The notes: generated from the letters alone by a model not told the origin. Counted from the stretch's first letter, positions 25,796 through 35,160 are shown. The stretch is 64,000 bases of DNA from Bacillota bacterium (GCA_029776205.1 JAKOTQ010000118.1:18146-82145); one strand, 5' to 3'. Translations and numbers: made by a program.

Positions 25796-27403
25796 ATGGA
25801 AATTACATTTTGCGGTGCGGCCGGGACAGTGACTGGTTCTTGTTTCATGATTGAAACCGACCGGGGAGTCCGGTTTATCGTCGATTGCGGCATGTATCAG
25901 GGGAGCAAGGAGATTCGCCGTTTTAACCAGGAACCTTTTCAGTTTGACCCTGAAAAGCTGGACTTCATGATTTTGACCCACGCCCATATCGATCATTCAG
26001 GGCTGATTCCCAAGTTATGCAAGTCCGGTTTTAAAAAGCCTATCTATACTACAAAAGCCACGGCTGAATTGTGCAAAATATCCCTTCGGGATTCGGCCCA
26101 TATCCAAGAGATGGATACCGAATGGCGAAACCGGAAACGGCTTCGTAAAGGGGAACCGCCCGAGGAGCCGTTGTATACCGTTCAGGATGCCGAGGCGTCA
26201 CTGGAGTATTTTTATTCCTATCACTATCAGGAGATCTTTGAGCCGGCTCCCGGTGTGAAAGTGCGTTTCCAGGATGCAGGCCATATCATGGGGTCGGCCA
26301 TTGCGGAAATTTGGATTACCGAAGACGGGGATACGGTGAAAATCGTCTTCTCCGGAGATCTGGGGCAAAAGAATCAGCCGATTATTAAAGACCCTACGGT
26401 CATCAGCGAAGCCGATTATGTGCTGATGGAAACCACCTATGGCAACCGGCTGCATGAAGACAGTGGCAATAAAGCGGAATTACTGAAAGACGTCATTTTG
26501 CAGATGGTGCGTTCCGGAGGCAATCTGGTCATCCCCGCATTTACCATCGGCCGGACCCAAGATTTGCTGTATCATATCAAAACGCTGTTGCTGAGGAAGG
26601 AGATTCCCAAAATTCCGGTGTATATCGACAGCCCGATGGCCGTATCCATCACTGAAATCTACCGGGAACATCCGGGTTATTATGATGAGCAGATGTTGGC
26701 CATGTTGATGGCCGGGGAAAGCCCCTTTGAATTTGAAGGGTTGCATTTTGTCAGGACGGTGGAGGAGTCAAAACGGTTAAATGAAACCGCCAACCGTTCC
26801 ATCATCATTTCTGCCAACGGGATGTGTGAATCGGGACGTATTTTGCATCATTTGAAACATAATCTGTGGCGCCCGGATTCCCATATCCTCTTCTCCGGAT
26901 ATCAGGCCGAAGGAACTCTGGGGCGACGTTTATTGGAAGGGGCAAAGGTGGTTAAAATTATGGGAGAAGAGATCTATGTCCAGGCCACCATTCATTCCAT
27001 TGACGGCTTCTCAGCTCATGCGGATCAAGCGGGACTACTCGAATGGTTATCCGGTTTTGTTAAAAAACCCCGAGGGGTGTTTTTGGTTCATGGCGAACCG
27101 GATGTGGCCAGAGAATTTGCAGCCAAGATTCAACAGCAATTGAATATTCCGGTTCAAATTCCCAAACAGGGTGAGAGTTTCCAGCTAAATGCCACAGCCC
27201 ATTTAGCCCATATGCATTTGGAGTTCGAACCGACCGAACTGCGGAAGTATCATGCAGTTCGAACGGTTACCGATATGGAGCATATGGTACTGGCATTCAA
27301 GAATCGGTTGCGTAAAGCGGATTATTCGGACAGCAAACGGTATTTGGAGGGTCTCCGAAAGCTTCTGGATGAGTTGGAAACCACTATAGAAAAACATGGG
27401 TGA
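25796..27403 (+). CDS. MBL-fold/beta-CASP ribonuclease
   Basis: 535 residues. The metallo-beta-lactamase metal motif is LTHAHIDHSGL; other ligands are in DAGHIMGSA and FSGDLG. The beta-CASP part has ETTYGNRLH, IPAFTIGRTQDLL and SANGMCESGRILHHL, and the C-terminal motif is SIDGFSAHADQ and FLVHGEP. Enzymes of this type cut or degrade RNA. About 80 residues after the VHGEP block form an extra C-terminal helix-rich tail. GGAGGG precedes ATG. Two codons overlap nothing; the stop abuts a GTG that I reject as a start. Confidence 0.9.
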   Translation: MEITFCGAAGTVTGSCFMIETDRGVRFIVDCGMYQGSKEIRRFNQEPFQFDPEKLDFMILTHAHIDHSGLIPKLCKSGFKKPIYTTKATAELCKISLRDSAHIQEMDTEWRNRKRLRKGEPPEEPLYTVQDAEASLEYFYSYHYQEIFEPAPGVKVRFQDAGHIMGSAIAEIWITEDGDTVKIVFSGDLGQKNQPIIKDPTVISEADYVLMETTYGNRLHEDSGNKAELLKDVILQMVRSGGNLVIPAFTIGRTQDLLYHIKTLLLRKEIPKIPVYIDSPMAVSITEIYREHPGYYDEQMLAMLMAGESPFEFEGLHFVRTVEESKRLNETANRSIIISANGMCESGRILHHLKHNLWRPDSHILFSGYQAEGTLGRRLLEGAKVVKIMGEEIYVQATIHSIDGFSAHADQAGLLEWLSGFVKKPRGVFLVHGEPDVAREFAAKIQQQLNIPVQIPKQGESFQLNATAHLAHMHLEFEPTELRKYHAVRTVTDMEHMVLAFKNRLRKADYSDSKRYLEGLRKLLDELETTIEKHG

Positions 27404-27492
27404 AAAAACTGATAATTCTTTGCCAAAAGTCTCCCCGACGTTCACTGTTTCACATATTATATAGCAGAGATTATGCCTGGGGAGGAACATTG

Positions 27493-27849
27493 GTGAAAAT
27501 GGGATTTGCAACGCATTTCATGGCGGATCTTTATTTGTGCCAAAATCAATTATGGCTTGCCCCATCGGATTTTATGGAGAAGATCCGGGAGTTGGCAAGC
27601 TTTAAAAATATATCGGATTTTCAATGGGTGTTCCAGTCCATCGAGCCGGGAAGGATTCGGATTAGCGGCGAATTTGCGGAATCATTCATTATGATTCAGG
27701 TGTTTCCGGAGAAGAACTTTATTGCCATCGACATTTTCTCCTGGGAACCCAAAGTTGATATAAAAAATTTCAGTGAAGCCCTGATTCAAATTTTCAGTCC
27801 GCAGGTGGTCGCTGCTGAATCCAAAGTCCGGGCCGAACACTGGCAATAG
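27493..27849 (+). CDS. SpeD-like protein, degenerate S-adenosylmethionine decarboxylase fold
   Basis: 118 residues with the general layout of prokaryotic SpeD: ATHFMADLYLCQNQLW at the start, and the late block ISGEFAESFIMIQVFPEKNF then IAIDIFSW, matching the usual S-ESH-x-IHTWPE-YAAVDVFTC region. The self-cleavage serine with following histidine (SFH/STFH) and the FTC cysteine appear absent by eye (WVFQSIEP and IFSWEP occupy those places). It is therefore unlikely to be a normal decarboxylase. GGGGAGGAAC selects GTG 27493, giving the family length. The stop touches the trmL stop on the other strand. Confidence 0.6.
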   Translation: MKMGFATHFMADLYLCQNQLWLAPSDFMEKIRELASFKNISDFQWVFQSIEPGRIRISGEFAESFIMIQVFPEKNFIAIDIFSWEPKVDIKNFSEALIQIFSPQVVAAESKVRAEHWQ

Positions 27850-28308
27850 TCAGTCAAGGCCCGGGAAATCTAATTGCCGCAAAGCTTCATACAGAATGAT
27901 TGCTACCGAATTACTTAAGTTTAACGAGCGGGCTTCTCTGAACATGGGGATACGGATATTGTGTTCCGGTTGAAGGCTCAAAATATGGTCGGGCAATCCC
28001 CGGCTTTCCGGGCCGAAGACGATGCTGTCGTTAGGGGTAAAGTTGATCTCTGCGTAACTTTTGGAAGCTTTGGTGGTGGCATAGAATAACCGCTGGTTCG
28101 GATATTTTTCCCGATATGCCTCAAAGGTCAGGTGCCGTTGAACGGTGACCAGATGCCAATAATCCAGCCCAGCCCGTTTCATCCGTTTATCATCCCAAAT
28201 AAAAGCGAAGGGTTCAATCAGGTGAAGTTCGACCTGGGTGGCTGCACAAAGTCGGGCAATATTTCCAGTATTTTGCGGAATTTCAGGTTGATATAGAACG
28301 ATATGCAT
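27850..28308 (-). CDS. trmL: tRNA (cytidine/uridine-2'-O-)-methyltransferase TrmL
   Basis: 152-residue SPOUT methyltransferase: MHIVLYQPEIPQNTGNIARL, the SAM-knot motifs DSIVFGPESRGLP and IRIPMFREARSLNLSNSVAI. It methylates the wobble ribose of tRNA-Leu species. Convergent with the SpeD-like gene with no gap. AGGTCATT-type site on the minus strand precedes ATG. Confidence 0.94.
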   Translation of the reverse strand: MHIVLYQPEIPQNTGNIARLCAATQVELHLIEPFAFIWDDKRMKRAGLDYWHLVTVQRHLTFEAYREKYPNQRLFYATTKASKSYAEINFTPNDSIVFGPESRGLPDHILSLQPEHNIRIPMFREARSLNLSNSVAIILYEALRQLDFPGLD

Positions 28309-28322
28309 AATGACCTCCGATG

Positions 28323-28505
28323 ATAGTGTACAGTTTACAGTTTACAGGTGACAGTTATTAAAAATGTAGGGTTGGATATCTAACGCTCAACTATCAACTG
28401 CTTCTGAACAGTGGTTACTAGCACTTTTTTTGCACTGTGTACCGTGAACAGTGCACAGGGTAACCTTGAATAATTAATTGTCCACTGTCAACTGTCCACT
28501 GATTA
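28323..28505. repeat. ACTGT-rich dispersed repeat copy 3
   Basis: The longest cluster in the window: alternating GTACAGTTTACAG, TTACAGGTGACAG, CAACTATCAACTG, CACTGTGTACCGTGAAC and GTCCACTGTCAACTGTCCAC. Both orientations of the word occur, so the block can fold on itself. Confidence 0.65.
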
Positions 28506-28523
28506 AGTACCCGTACCTGTCCC

Positions 28524-28551
28524 TTTGATAGTTTGACAAGTTGTGCTAAAA
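28524..28551 (+). promoter_or_regulatory. Promoter of folC
   Basis: TTGATA, a 16-base spacer and TAAAAT preceded by TGC (extended -10). It is the only convincing pair before the leader hairpin. Positions are accurate to about two bases. Confidence 0.5.
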
Positions 28552-28575
28552 TAATTTTGGAAATATTATATCACT

Positions 28576-28620
28576 AAACGGTTTCGGAGACAAAACCAGG
28601 TTGAAACCGTTTTTGTTTTT
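28576..28620 (+). terminator. Leader terminator/attenuator before folC
   Basis: AAACGGTTTC (28576-28585) and GAAACCGTTT (28603-28612) form a 10-bp stem with a 17-base loop, then TTGTTTTT. It lies between the promoter and folC, 12 bases before the ATG, so it could attenuate. Confidence 0.65.
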
Positions 28621-28631
28621 GGAGAGTCACT

Positions 28632-29930
28632 ATGGAAACTTATGAAGAAGCGTTGCAGTATATCAAAGAATGCACTAAATTTGGGATGAAACTGGGTTTG
28701 GAGCGGATCGGAGAAATTTTACGGCGGCTGGGCCACCCTGAACAGCGTTTTCGTTCCATTCATATTGCAGGGACCAATGGCAAGGGAAGCACCAGTGCCA
28801 TGTTTGACAGTATTCTGCAGCAGGCCGGATACCGTACCGGCCGTTATAATTCGCCTCATCTGGTGAGTTACAGGGAGCGTTTCAATGTCAACGGCGACAT
28901 GATCACCAAAGCCCAACTGATTCGGGTTATTGAGCAAATCAAACCCGTTTTGGAACAGGTGGAGGCGGAGGGTTTCGGAGCGCCGACTGAATTTGAAGTG
29001 GGAACTGCCATAGCCTTTCAACACTTTGCCAACGAACAGGTAGATGTGGCCATCGTCGAAGTGGGGATGGGCGGCCGCTTTGATGCTACCAATGTGCTGA
29101 CGCCCGTTTTAAGTGTAATCACTCATATTGCCCTGGATCATCAGGAGTATCTGGGGGATACCTTGGAGAAGATCGCTTTTGAAAAAGCGGGGATCATTAA
29201 AGAAAATATTCCGGTGGTTGTGGGTGTTCAGGAAGAGTCAGTCCGGGAATTTTTGAAAAACATCGCTATGGAACGACATGCCCCTTGTCTTGCTGTGGAT
29301 GAAAGCCAGGTACAATCGGTGGCCTTAAATGAAAACGGCACGCAGATCCGGCTTTTACATCCGGCCTATGGCGAACTTAAGTTTCAGTTGGCGCTGCATG
29401 GTTACCATCAGGCCCATAATGCGCTCGGGGTTATCGCCGGGTGTGAAATGTTAAACCGGTCAGGCTTGACGATCAGCTGCGATGCATTGCTTGCCGGATT
29501 GGAGGCTGCCCGGTGGCCGTCACGTTTTGAACGTATCCTTACAGTTGAACCGTTAAAACTATATTTGGACGGCACCCACAATCCAGATGGGGCCCGGGCA
29601 CTGGTCCAGACGGTCAAAACGTTATATCCTGGAGAAAAAGTCGATTTGTTAATGGGTATGCTCAATAATCGGCCGATGGATGAGATGGCATCCATCTTAA
29701 GCGAAATCACCCGGCAGGTCATTACAACCCGGGTGCCGGATCCAAAAAGTGCTTCGGAAGTCGAATTGGGTCGGGAATTTGCTAAATTGGGCATCCCGGT
29801 AACGGTGGAACCGGATCCGGCGAAAGCTCTATCGAAACTTCTGGAAACTGACAATCCGTTAGCCGTTATTACCGGTTCCTTTTATTTATCCGGATTATTA
29901 CGGGGAATCTTATTAAATATCGGAGATTGA
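28632..29930 (+). CDS. folC: Folylpolyglutamate synthase / dihydrofolate synthase
   Basis: 432 residues of the Mur ligase family. P-loop HIAGTNGKGSTSAM, then YNSPHLVSYRERF, metal/ATP motif VEVGMGGRFDATN and LDHQEYLGDTLE, and the C-terminal LDGTHNPDGA. Adds glutamate to folates. GGAGAGTCAC precedes ATG. The next gene starts 3 bases after the stop. Confidence 0.95.
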   Translation: METYEEALQYIKECTKFGMKLGLERIGEILRRLGHPEQRFRSIHIAGTNGKGSTSAMFDSILQQAGYRTGRYNSPHLVSYRERFNVNGDMITKAQLIRVIEQIKPVLEQVEAEGFGAPTEFEVGTAIAFQHFANEQVDVAIVEVGMGGRFDATNVLTPVLSVITHIALDHQEYLGDTLEKIAFEKAGIIKENIPVVVGVQEESVREFLKNIAMERHAPCLAVDESQVQSVALNENGTQIRLLHPAYGELKFQLALHGYHQAHNALGVIAGCEMLNRSGLTISCDALLAGLEAARWPSRFERILTVEPLKLYLDGTHNPDGARALVQTVKTLYPGEKVDLLMGMLNNRPMDEMASILSEITRQVITTRVPDPKSASEVELGREFAKLGIPVTVEPDPAKALSKLLETDNPLAVITGSFYLSGLLRGILLNIGD

Positions 29931-29933
29931 ATC

Positions 29934-30614
29934 ATGGAAAAACGAATTACAGTTATCGGGGGAGCTTATGGCAGCGGGAAAACCGAGTTTTCCATGGCCT
30001 ATGCTTTAGAACAGGCTAAGAAAGGATATCAAGTCGGGTTGATCGATTTAGATATTGTCAACCCTTATTTTCGGTCACGGGATCAGGCAGAAGAACTTGC
30101 CCATCTGGGGATAAATGTCGTTTCGACGGAGCCTGGATTGGAAAATTCGGATATTCCGGCCTTGTCTCCCAGGATCTATGCATTATTTCAAGACCAAGCC
30201 TATCAACGGGTGATTTTCGACGTGGGCGGCGATCCGGTAGGAGCCCGGGCATTGGGGCGCTTCAATCCTTATTTTGCTTTGGCCGGTTATGAATACTGGA
30301 TGGTGATCAATCCTTTCCGGCCGGGGACCCGTAGTGTTCAGGAAACGACGGAGCTTATTGGCAAACTGCAAACGGCCAGTCGGCTTCAGATCACCGGGTT
30401 AGTCGGCAATATTAATTTGGGGCGGGAAACCACTCCCGAACTTTGGCTGGAAGGATTGCCGTTAATTGAAACCATCTCTGATATATTGGAGATACCTATC
30501 GTTTATCAGATGGTATCCAGTCAGTTTGCGCCCATGCTCCGCCCAGTCATCCCAGTAAAATATGACGTATTTGAAGTCGACCTTCGGATGCGTCCGTCTT
30601 GGATGGATATGTGA
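29934..30614 (+). CDS. P-loop ATPase of the CobQ/MinD-like type
   Basis: 226 residues. Walker A is GGAYGSGKTEF; next comes VGLIDLDIVNPYFRSRDQAE and a Walker B-like VIFDVGGDPVGARAL; GLVGNINLGRETT resembles the NKxD-like guanine/adenine site. No membrane segment. It sits directly between folC and the oxidoreductase operon and is likely cotranscribed with folC. Such ATPases often act in cofactor or iron-sulfur assembly; the role here is inferred only from context. Confidence 0.7.
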   Translation: MEKRITVIGGAYGSGKTEFSMAYALEQAKKGYQVGLIDLDIVNPYFRSRDQAEELAHLGINVVSTEPGLENSDIPALSPRIYALFQDQAYQRVIFDVGGDPVGARALGRFNPYFALAGYEYWMVINPFRPGTRSVQETTELIGKLQTASRLQITGLVGNINLGRETTPELWLEGLPLIETISDILEIPIVYQMVSSQFAPMLRPVIPVKYDVFEVDLRMRPSWMDM

Positions 30615-30632
30615 ACGATTAAGTAAAACCAT

Positions 30633-30669
30633 GGAGAATTGCTGCAATTCGGTGAAAATTCTCCTTTCT
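30633..30669 (+). terminator. Terminator after the P-loop ATPase gene
   Basis: GGAGAATT (30633-30640) and AATTCTCC (30657-30664) form a stem, followed by TTTCTT. Confidence 0.6.
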
Positions 30670-30672
30670 TGG

Positions 30673-30701
30673 TTGAAAATAAAAATTCAGAGAGTTATAA
30701 T
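30673..30701 (+). promoter_or_regulatory. Promoter of the 2-oxoacid oxidoreductase operon
   Basis: TTGAAA (30673-30678), 17-base spacer, TATAAT (30696-30701). A leader of about 120 bases follows before the delta subunit. Confidence 0.8.
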
Positions 30702-30827
30702 GTGTAAGACATATAAAATTTGGTTTTAGATGGTCTGTGCTTTTTGGTTCACAGTTGAATATTGTCCGGCTTAAATTTTTTATTTTTTGTAATCTATTAT
30801 GAATCTATTTATACGGGAGGATATGTT

Positions 30828-31031
30828 ATGGCAAAAGTTACATTTAACGAAGAACGCTGTAAAGGTTGCGAACTTTGCGTCAGCGTTTGCCCCAAGCAAA
30901 TCATTCACATGGCCGATCGGTTTAATTCCAAGGGCTACCGTCCGGCGGAAGTCATCGAACAGGATAAGTGTATCGGCTGTGCTTTTTGTGCCCGGATGTG
31001 TCCGGATGTTGTCATTGAAGTTTATAAATAA
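30828..31031 (+). CDS. 2-oxoacid:ferredoxin oxidoreductase, delta (ferredoxin) subunit
   Basis: 67 residues with two [4Fe-4S] motifs, CKGCELCVSVCPKQ and CIGCAFCARMCPDV. It relays electrons from the TPP subunit to free ferredoxin. GGGAGGAT selects ATG 30828. First gene of the operon delta-alpha-beta-gamma. Confidence 0.92.
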   Translation: MAKVTFNEERCKGCELCVSVCPKQIIHMADRFNSKGYRPAEVIEQDKCIGCAFCARMCPDVVIEVYK

Positions 31032-31046
31032 GGAGGCTAATCGAAA

Positions 31047-32120
31047 ATGGCAGAACGCATTATGATGAAGGGGAATGAAGCCTTTGCGGAAGGTGCCATT
31101 AAGGCCGGTTGCCGATTCTTCTTTGGTTATCCGATTACCCCGCAAAATGAGATTCCGGAGTATATGTCCCGCCGGATGCCGGAAGTGGGTGGGACATTTA
31201 TTCAAGCTGAAAGTGAAGTCAGTGCAATTAATATGGTCTATGGAGCCGGCGGTGCAGGAGCCCGGGCCATGACTTCTTCCTCCAGCCCGGGGATTAGTTT
31301 GAAACAAGAGGGAATTTCCTATATTGCCACCGCCGAAGTTCCCTGTGTCATTGTGAACGTGGCCCGTGGAGGACCGGGGTTGGGGGGCCTTACTCCGTCT
31401 CAAGCCGATTACTTTCAAGCGGTGAAAGGCGGGGGCCATGGTGATTATCATATGATTGTTTTTGCTCCCGGGTCGGTACAAGAGATTATCGACTTGATGT
31501 ATGAAGCGTTCGTAACCGCAGATAAGTACCGCAATCCAGTGATGGTTCTGGCTGACGGTTTGCTGGGGCAAATGATGGAACCCGTGGTATTAAGGGATTG
31601 GGAAGATTTACAGATTCCTGAAAAACCGTGGGCTTCCACAGGGATGGTTGCCGGTAAGCCCCAAAGTGTGATTAACAGTTTGGGATTGGCTCCGGAAGAG
31701 TTGGAAAATATGAATATCCGTCTTCAAAATAAATACCGGACGATTGAGGAGAATGAGGTCCGGTATGAGGAAGACGGCGTTGAAGATGCAGAGCTCATTA
31801 TCGTTGCTTATGGGACCTCGGCGCGGGTATCCAAATCTGCCATCAACAAAGCCCGGGCAGAAGGGAAAAAAGTGGGCCTTTTCCGTCCGATTACCTTATG
31901 GCCGTTCCCGTCCAAACGCCTGGCCGAGCTGGCTGAAGCGGGTAAACGGTTTATGACGGTTGAAATGAGTGCCGGACAAATGATCGAAGATGTTAAACTC
32001 GCAGTCAACGGTAAATCCGAGGTGGAGTTTTATGGCCGGTATAATGGTGCGATCCCGTCGGTTACCGAAGTCTATCAAGCGATTATGAAAAGTTTTGAAG
32101 GCCGGGAGGTGCACAAATGA
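31047..32120 (+). CDS. vorB: 2-oxoacid:ferredoxin oxidoreductase, alpha subunit (VorB type)
   Basis: 357 residues. Starts [20 protein letters not shown] then [34 protein letters not shown] and the C-terminal [12 protein letters not shown] are typical. It binds the carboxylate of the 2-oxo acid. Annotation as 3-methyl-2-oxobutanoate or 2-oxoglutarate oxidoreductase cannot be settled from sequence; the substrate could be a branched 2-oxo acid. Overlaps the beta gene by 4 bases. Confidence 0.9.
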   Translation: MAERIMMKGNEAFAEGAIKAGCRFFFGYPITPQNEIPEYMSRRMPEVGGTFIQAESEVSAINMVYGAGGAGARAMTSSSSPGISLKQEGISYIATAEVPCVIVNVARGGPGLGGLTPSQADYFQAVKGGGHGDYHMIVFAPGSVQEIIDLMYEAFVTADKYRNPVMVLADGLLGQMMEPVVLRDWEDLQIPEKPWASTGMVAGKPQSVINSLGLAPEELENMNIRLQNKYRTIEENEVRYEEDGVEDAELIIVAYGTSARVSKSAINKARAEGKKVGLFRPITLWPFPSKRLAELAEAGKRFMTVEMSAGQMIEDVKLAVNGKSEVEFYGRYNGAIPSVTEVYQAIMKSFEGREVHK

Positions 32121-32866
32121 AACAGGTATTTGGTTATCCGGAAAGCTTGCAAAATCGTCCGAATCACTATTGTCCCGGTTGTACCCACGGGATCATCCAC
32201 CGGTTAGTGGCTGAAGCCATCGATGAACTTCAGGTGCGGGAGAAAACCATTGCCGTGGCACCGGTGGGATGCGCAGTATTAGCCTATAATTATTTTAACT
32301 GTGATGCCCAACAGGCTGCTCACGGCCGGGCACCGGCTGTAGCTACCGGGATTAAACGGGCTTTACCCGATCGGATCGTCTTTACGTATCAGGGAGACGG
32401 TGACTTGGCCTCCATCGGTATGGCGGAGATCGTCCATGCAGCCAACCGGGGGGAAAATATCACTGTAATCTTTGTGAATAATGCTATTTACGGGATGACC
32501 GGCGGCCAGATGGCCCCGACGACCCTTCCGGGTCAAAAAACCACTACATCCCCTTATGGCCGGGATACGGCGACCACGGGGTATCCGATTCAAGTCTGTG
32601 AAATGTTAAATACCCTCAAAGCGCCGGCTTTTATTGCCCGGGTGAGCGTCCATGATCCCAAAAATGTGATGAAGGCGAAAGAAGCCATTAAAAAGGCCTT
32701 TGAATATCAAGTGAATGGGAAAGGGTTCTCATTGGTCGAAGTTCTCTCCACTTGCCCGACCAACTGGGGAATGACTCCGGTTGAGGCGCTCAAATGGTTG
32801 GAGAATAATATGGTTCCGGTATTCCCGTTAGGGACGTTCCGTTCGCTGGAGGAGGTATCGAAATGA
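32117..32866 (+). CDS. 2-oxoacid:ferredoxin oxidoreductase, beta (TPP) subunit
   Basis: 249 residues. The N-terminal HYCPGCTHG and VAPVGCAV precede the thiamine-diphosphate motif [20 protein letters not shown] ending in [11 protein letters not shown]. It carries the TPP cofactor where the 2-oxo acid is decarboxylated and coupled to CoA. Overlaps both neighbours by 4 bases. Confidence 0.93.
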   Translation: MKQVFGYPESLQNRPNHYCPGCTHGIIHRLVAEAIDELQVREKTIAVAPVGCAVLAYNYFNCDAQQAAHGRAPAVATGIKRALPDRIVFTYQGDGDLASIGMAEIVHAANRGENITVIFVNNAIYGMTGGQMAPTTLPGQKTTTSPYGRDTATTGYPIQVCEMLNTLKAPAFIARVSVHDPKNVMKAKEAIKKAFEYQVNGKGFSLVEVLSTCPTNWGMTPVEALKWLENNMVPVFPLGTFRSLEEVSK

Positions 32867-33399
32867 CATTAGAAGGGATTTTCGCCGGGTTCGGCGGTCA
32901 AGGTGTAATGTTAATTGGGCAGTTGCTGGCTTATGCTGGTATGTATGAAGGGAAACAGGTTTCCTGGTTTCCGTCCTACGGCCCGGAAATGCGCGGCGGT
33001 ACAGCTAACTGTTCGGTGGTTGTATCGGATGAGCCGGTGGGATCTCCGGTCATTTCCGAACCGGATCTCCTGGTGGCCATGAACCGTCCGTCTCTGGAGA
33101 AATTTGAACCCATGCTGAAGTCCGGCGGGATGTTGTTTTACAACTCATCACTGATTCATGTCACGCCGAAGCGGACGGATATCCAAGTGATTCCGATTCC
33201 TGCCAATGATATTGCCACCGAACTTGGCAATGCCAAGGTTGCGAATATGGTGGTCATGGGAGCCATTTTAAAGAAAACCGGCGTTGTGAAGTTGGAAACC
33301 GTCGTTTCGGTGTTGAAAAAAACCATGACCGGAAATAAAGAAAAATTGATCGCCCTCAACCAGCAAGCTCTGGAAAAAGGGATGGAACTTGTCGGTTAA
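32863..33399 (+). CDS. 2-oxoacid:ferredoxin oxidoreductase, gamma subunit
   Basis: 178 residues: [20 protein letters not shown], then [20 protein letters not shown], both hallmarks of the gamma/CoA-binding domain. Last gene of the operon, followed by a strong terminator. Confidence 0.93.
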   Translation: MTLEGIFAGFGGQGVMLIGQLLAYAGMYEGKQVSWFPSYGPEMRGGTANCSVVVSDEPVGSPVISEPDLLVAMNRPSLEKFEPMLKSGGMLFYNSSLIHVTPKRTDIQVIPIPANDIATELGNAKVANMVVMGAILKKTGVVKLETVVSVLKKTMTGNKEKLIALNQQALEKGMELVG

Positions 33400-33426
33400 T
33401 TTGGTACTGTTCAAAGGCAAAAAGAA

Positions 33427-33454
33427 AACCCCGGATATTGATCCGGGGTTTTTT
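33427..33454. terminator. Terminator between gamma subunit and acyl-CoA ligase (convergent)
   Basis: AACCCCGGAT-ATTG-ATCCGGGGTT followed by TTTT. Serves the plus-strand operon; the minus-strand ligase also ends here. Confidence 0.9.
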
Positions 33455-35069
33455 ATATTGCTTTTTCAAATTGCTCTTTCAAGAGACGACGGAGAACTTT
33501 TCCCACCGAACTTCGGGGCAAGGCGTCCACAATGGAAACTTTATGGGGTACCTTGAATTTGGACAAGTGTTGACTGCAGAATTGCTTCAACTCTTTTTCG
33601 GTTACAACGGCACCTTCTTTAAGAACCACGAATGCTTGAGGTACTTCGCCCCGCAATTCATGGGGAACTCCGATAACGGCTACTTCTTTCACTGCCGGGT
33701 GGGTATAAAGCAAGTCTTCGATTTCACGAGGATAGATCTTTTCGCCGCCCATAATGATCATATCCTTAAGCCGGTCTGCAATATACAGGTAACCATCAGC
33801 ATCGCGTTTGACCAGATCACCCGTATGGAGCCATCCGTCTTTAAGGACCAAGGCCGTTTCGTCGGGTTTTTGCCAATATCCTTGCATCACCTGAGGCCCT
33901 TTGACGACCAGTTCCCCAATGCGTTCCGGAGCTGTAATGATTTCACCGGTTTGGGGATCAACGATGCGGACTTCTGTGTCGGGGAAGGGCAGGCCGATAC
34001 TTCCGGTTTTAACCGTGCCATAAATCGGATTAACGGCAACGATGGGCGAAGCTTCGGAAAGGCCATAACCTTCTACCAGTTTTCCTCCGGTTAGTTTTTG
34101 AAATTTATCCTGGATGGCCGGGGGAAGTGGCGCGGATCCGCTGACGCACGCTTCGATGGAGCTCAGATCATAGTTGTGGTTTTCCCGGGCAGCGATAGCG
34201 CCATACATGGCAGGCACGCCCATAAACAAGTTGGGACGATGTTTATCGATTAAGGCCATCAGTTCATTAAGATCAAATTTGGGCATGAGTAACATCGAAG
34301 AACCGGTATAAACGGGAACATTCATACTGGTGGTCAAACCGTAAATATGGAAAAGCGGAATGACAGCGACAAATCGGCCGTCGCCATCTTGGAAGACATT
34401 TTTGAACCACTCCCGGAATTGGATTACATTGGCTAAAAGATTGAAATGGGTTAAAACAGCGCCTTTCGACCGTCCGGTGGTTCCGCCTGTATATTGGAGA
34501 GTGGCGATGGACCGACTGGTGATGGGTGCCTGAGGGTCCGACGTCGAGCAGGAGAAAAGGTGTTGCTCTAAACGAATAGCTTCCGGTAAGGACGGCGTGT
34601 ATTCCTGCGATGGGGAAAAGGGCGTTTTAATGTCGGTTACAATGACTTGAGCTTTGGATGCAATATCTTTGTATACAGGTAAAATTTCAACGCAAGTAAC
34701 GACGGCTTTTAAAGCGCTGTCATCAACTAAAAAGGTCAGATCGTCCCCTTTGAATTGGGGATTGATGGGGACGGCAATAGCTCCGGCCCGTAAGGTACCA
34801 TAGTAAGCGATGATAAATTGGGGAGAGTTCGGCAATTGAATACCTACCCGGTCTCCAGGTTGAATGCCGCGGCCGATCAGAAAATTGGCCATTTGAGAGA
34901 CGAGATCATTCAGTTGGGTATAAGACCATGAGGCATTTTGATAGACCATGGATGTATGTTGCGGATACTTTTCAGCCGTTTGATGAAGGACTGCGGGTAA
35001 AGTTAAGTCAGGATAATCTAAATGATATGAAATACCGGATTCATAATGTTCTAAACCTGGTTGTTTCAC
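33453..35069 (-). CDS. Long-chain acyl-CoA ligase (AMP-forming)
   Basis: 538 residues of the ANL superfamily. Motifs: LQYTGGTTGRSKGAVLTH (P-loop), EGYGLSEASP (A5), DGWLHTGDL (A7), DRLKDMIIMGGEKIYPREIE (A8) and the acyl-transfer lysine in RSSVGKVLRR (A10). It activates a fatty or other carboxylic acid as an AMP then CoA ester. GAGAGGAGAC on the minus strand selects GTG at 35069, not the ATG at 35111. No partner gene is adjacent. Confidence 0.9.
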   Translation of the reverse strand: MKQPGLEHYESGISYHLDYPDLTLPAVLHQTAEKYPQHTSMVYQNASWSYTQLNDLVSQMANFLIGRGIQPGDRVGIQLPNSPQFIIAYYGTLRAGAIAVPINPQFKGDDLTFLVDDSALKAVVTCVEILPVYKDIASKAQVIVTDIKTPFSPSQEYTPSLPEAIRLEQHLFSCSTSDPQAPITSRSIATLQYTGGTTGRSKGAVLTHFNLLANVIQFREWFKNVFQDGDGRFVAVIPLFHIYGLTTSMNVPVYTGSSMLLMPKFDLNELMALIDKHRPNLFMGVPAMYGAIAARENHNYDLSSIEACVSGSAPLPPAIQDKFQKLTGGKLVEGYGLSEASPIVAVNPIYGTVKTGSIGLPFPDTEVRIVDPQTGEIITAPERIGELVVKGPQVMQGYWQKPDETALVLKDGWLHTGDLVKRDADGYLYIADRLKDMIIMGGEKIYPREIEDLLYTHPAVKEVAVIGVPHELRGEVPQAFVVLKEGAVVTEKELKQFCSQHLSKFKVPHKVSIVDALPRSSVGKVLRRLLKEQFEKAI

Positions 35070-35160
35070 AATTAGTCTCCTCTCATTTAAAATGACAAAA
35101 AACAACTCCAAAAAATTTCTGTATAATTTTTTAAATTCCTCTAAATTATTTTATATTTCG

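Larger units (their letters stand above)
28309..28631. other. 323-base intergenic region with repeats, promoter and hairpin
   Basis: Bases 28323-28505 hold ACTGT-family repeats (GTACAGTTTACAGTTTACAG, CACTGTGTACCGTGAACAGT, TTGTCCACTGTCAACTGTCC). Then a promoter and a terminator-like hairpin lead into folC. No ORF with coding character is seen. Confidence 0.6.

Noticed and set aside
27400..27492. Longer start for the SpeD-like gene at GTG 27400
   Set aside because: Adds 31 residues unlike the family and has no RBS; GGGGAGGAAC stands right before GTG 27493.
28323..28505. Possible CRISPR array in the repeat cluster
   Set aside because: Units vary in length and sequence, occur in both orientations and lack uniform spacers; no cas genes are present.
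30780..31571. Minus-strand ORF of 263 residues across the ferredoxin subunit and vorB
   Set aside because: Runs through two recognised genes and a promoter leader; no recognisable domain.
33438..34094. Plus-strand ORF of 218 residues opposite the acyl-CoA ligase
   Set aside because: It is antisense to a gene with complete family motifs, has no family likeness and starts within the operon terminator.
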